Of a stretch of DNA of 7,158 nucleotides, positions 6,826-7,158 are shown one piece after another (the first letter of the stretch is position 1; each line of letters starts with the position of its first letter). The DNA lies in contig DLMG01000290.1 in the NCBI GenBank assembly GCA_002479245.1, forward strand, positions 2,775 through 9,932, read 5' to 3'. A program made the translations under genes and the position numbers. A model generated the notes under the pieces. The model saw only the letters and a list, made by a program, of their open reading frames with translations. It had not been told where the DNA came from and made no database searches. This DNA comes from Verrucomicrobia subdivision 3 bacterium UBA7542. GTDB taxonomy: Bacteria > Verrucomicrobiota > Verrucomicrobiia > Limisphaerales > UBA11358.

Positions 6826-6865
6826 TCAACCCTCAACAAAAAACCCTCAACCAACAATCAACCCT
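6825..6865 (+). repeat. Second CTCAACC-type array
   Basis: ATCAACCCTCAAC, AAACCCTCAACC and AACAATCAACCC follow one another. The first 29 bases match 6328-6356 with two differences (T/C and G/A), which makes the two arrays copies of one sequence and not independent low-complexity drift. Confidence 0.8.
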
Positions 6866-6906
6866 TCCGCCTTCGCGGCGCGCCATAGGGCGGTTCCAAC
6901 TTTGAT

Positions 6907-7022
6907 GTAGCGCAGACATTCTTGTCTGCGGGTTTGCGGGACATTCTTGTCCCGTGTTTCATCCTCACGAAAGAGGCGACTGGAAAGTCGCCTGAACCCG
7001 CAGGCTGGAAAGCCTGCGCTAC
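6907..7022. repeat. 116-bp palindromic element of four hairpins with two loop types
   Basis: There are four perfect short hairpins. Two have TTCT loops: 6911-6930 (CGCAGACA/TGTCTGCG) and 6937-6954 (CGGGACA/TGTCCCG). Two have GGAA loops: 6974-6993 (AGGCGACT/AGTCGCCT) and 6999-7018 (CGCAGGCT/AGCCTGCG). The outer ends GTAGCGCAG (6907-6915) and CTGCGCTAC (7014-7022) are perfect inverted repeats. The 26-base arms match at 21 positions, so the whole element can also fold as one long hairpin. No coding sequence is convincing here. It is probably an interspersed genomic repeat. Confidence 0.75.
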
Positions 7023-7043
7023 GTAATAACTGGAAATGCTCTA

Positions 7044-7075
7044 GCGCCGCTCCGGCGCGACGGCGGCAACCGCCG
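7044..7075. repeat. Two adjacent GC-rich hairpins
   Basis: GCGCCG CTC CGGCGC (7044-7058) is followed by CGGCGG CAA CCGCCG (7061-7075). Both stems are perfect over six pairs. A short TTTT follows at about 7083-7086, eight bases after the second stem, so a weak plus-strand terminator is possible but not convincing. Confidence 0.45.
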
Positions 7076-7088
7076 GCTTGACTTTTGG

Positions 7089-7111
7089 CCCTCAACCCTC
7101 AACCCTCAACC
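7089..7111 (+). repeat. Third CTCAACC array, three perfect heptamers
   Basis: CCCTCAA is repeated three times without error (7089-7095, 7096-7102, 7103-7109), plus CC. It ends three bases before an ATG, the same placement as the array ahead of the four-helix-bundle gene. Confidence 0.85.
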
Positions 7112-7114
7112 AGT

Positions 7115-7158
7115 ATGTTCCAGATCATCTTTACGCCAACCAGCGCCGCCGAAGTGGC
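7115..7158 (+). CDS. Start of a small gene, possibly a RelE/ParE-like toxin (cut by window end)
   Basis: ATG at 7115 opens a frame reading MFQIIFTPTSAAEV to the window edge (14 full codons plus two bases). The beginning Y/FxIxFTPTA resembles that of RelE/ParE-superfamily toxins, in which the first beta strand is followed by TP(T)A and a helix. Fourteen residues cannot prove this. Like the four-helix-bundle gene it follows a CTCAACC array directly and has no Shine-Dalgarno site. It may equally be a chance open frame. Confidence 0.35.
   Translation, partial: MFQIIFTPTSAAEV

Noticed and set aside
6847..7095. 82-codon minus-strand open frame
   Set aside because: It spans the four-hairpin element and arrays; composition and position indicate translated repeats.

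Overview
The window looks like a chromosomal segment from a GC-rich bacterium of the Planctomycetota/Verrucomicrobiota group, most likely Verrucomicrobiota (Pedosphaera/Limisphaera-like). This is inferred from four traits: an ECF sigma factor of the planctomycete/verrucomicrobial type next to a Ser/Thr kinase with a WD40 ectodomain, a FKFxCxxC zinc-ribbon protein, a secreted NHL-repeat protein, and a small four-helix-bundle (S23-type) gene set among palindromic and CTCAACC-type repeats. No rRNA, tRNA or marker gene is present to confirm the taxonomy.

The left four fifths (1-5769) is one co-directional block on the minus strand. Read from its 5' end it holds an ECF sigma factor (5769-5200), a membrane Ser/Thr kinase with about 14 WD40 blades outside the membrane (5110-1694), a small zinc-ribbon protein (about 1663-1334) and the N-terminal part of an exported NHL beta-propeller protein (1268 to beyond position 1). 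The gaps are about 89, 30 and 65 bases, so this is probably one operon. No anti-sigma factor is visible. The sigma factor has Thr/Ser where region 2 usually carries acidic residues, which fits activation through phosphorylation by the adjacent kinase. The zinc-ribbon gene lies in the same frame as the kinase, just after its amber stop, and has ATA where an ATG is expected.

The right part (5770-7158) is a mostly non-coding, repeat-rich accessory stretch. It contains a leader upstream of the sigma gene, a 201-bp element with perfect 10-bp inverted ends (6038-6238), the 3' stub of a four-helix-bundle gene (6269-6325), an intact gene of that family (6427-6789), three CTCAACC-type arrays, a palindrome between a stop codon and an array, a 116-bp element of four hairpins with two loop types, and the first 14 codons of a plus-strand gene that could be a RelE/ParE-like toxin. 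Two genes start directly after a CTCAACC array, and the stub and the intact gene share the same array on their 3' side. This suggests that the unit of small gene plus array has been duplicated.
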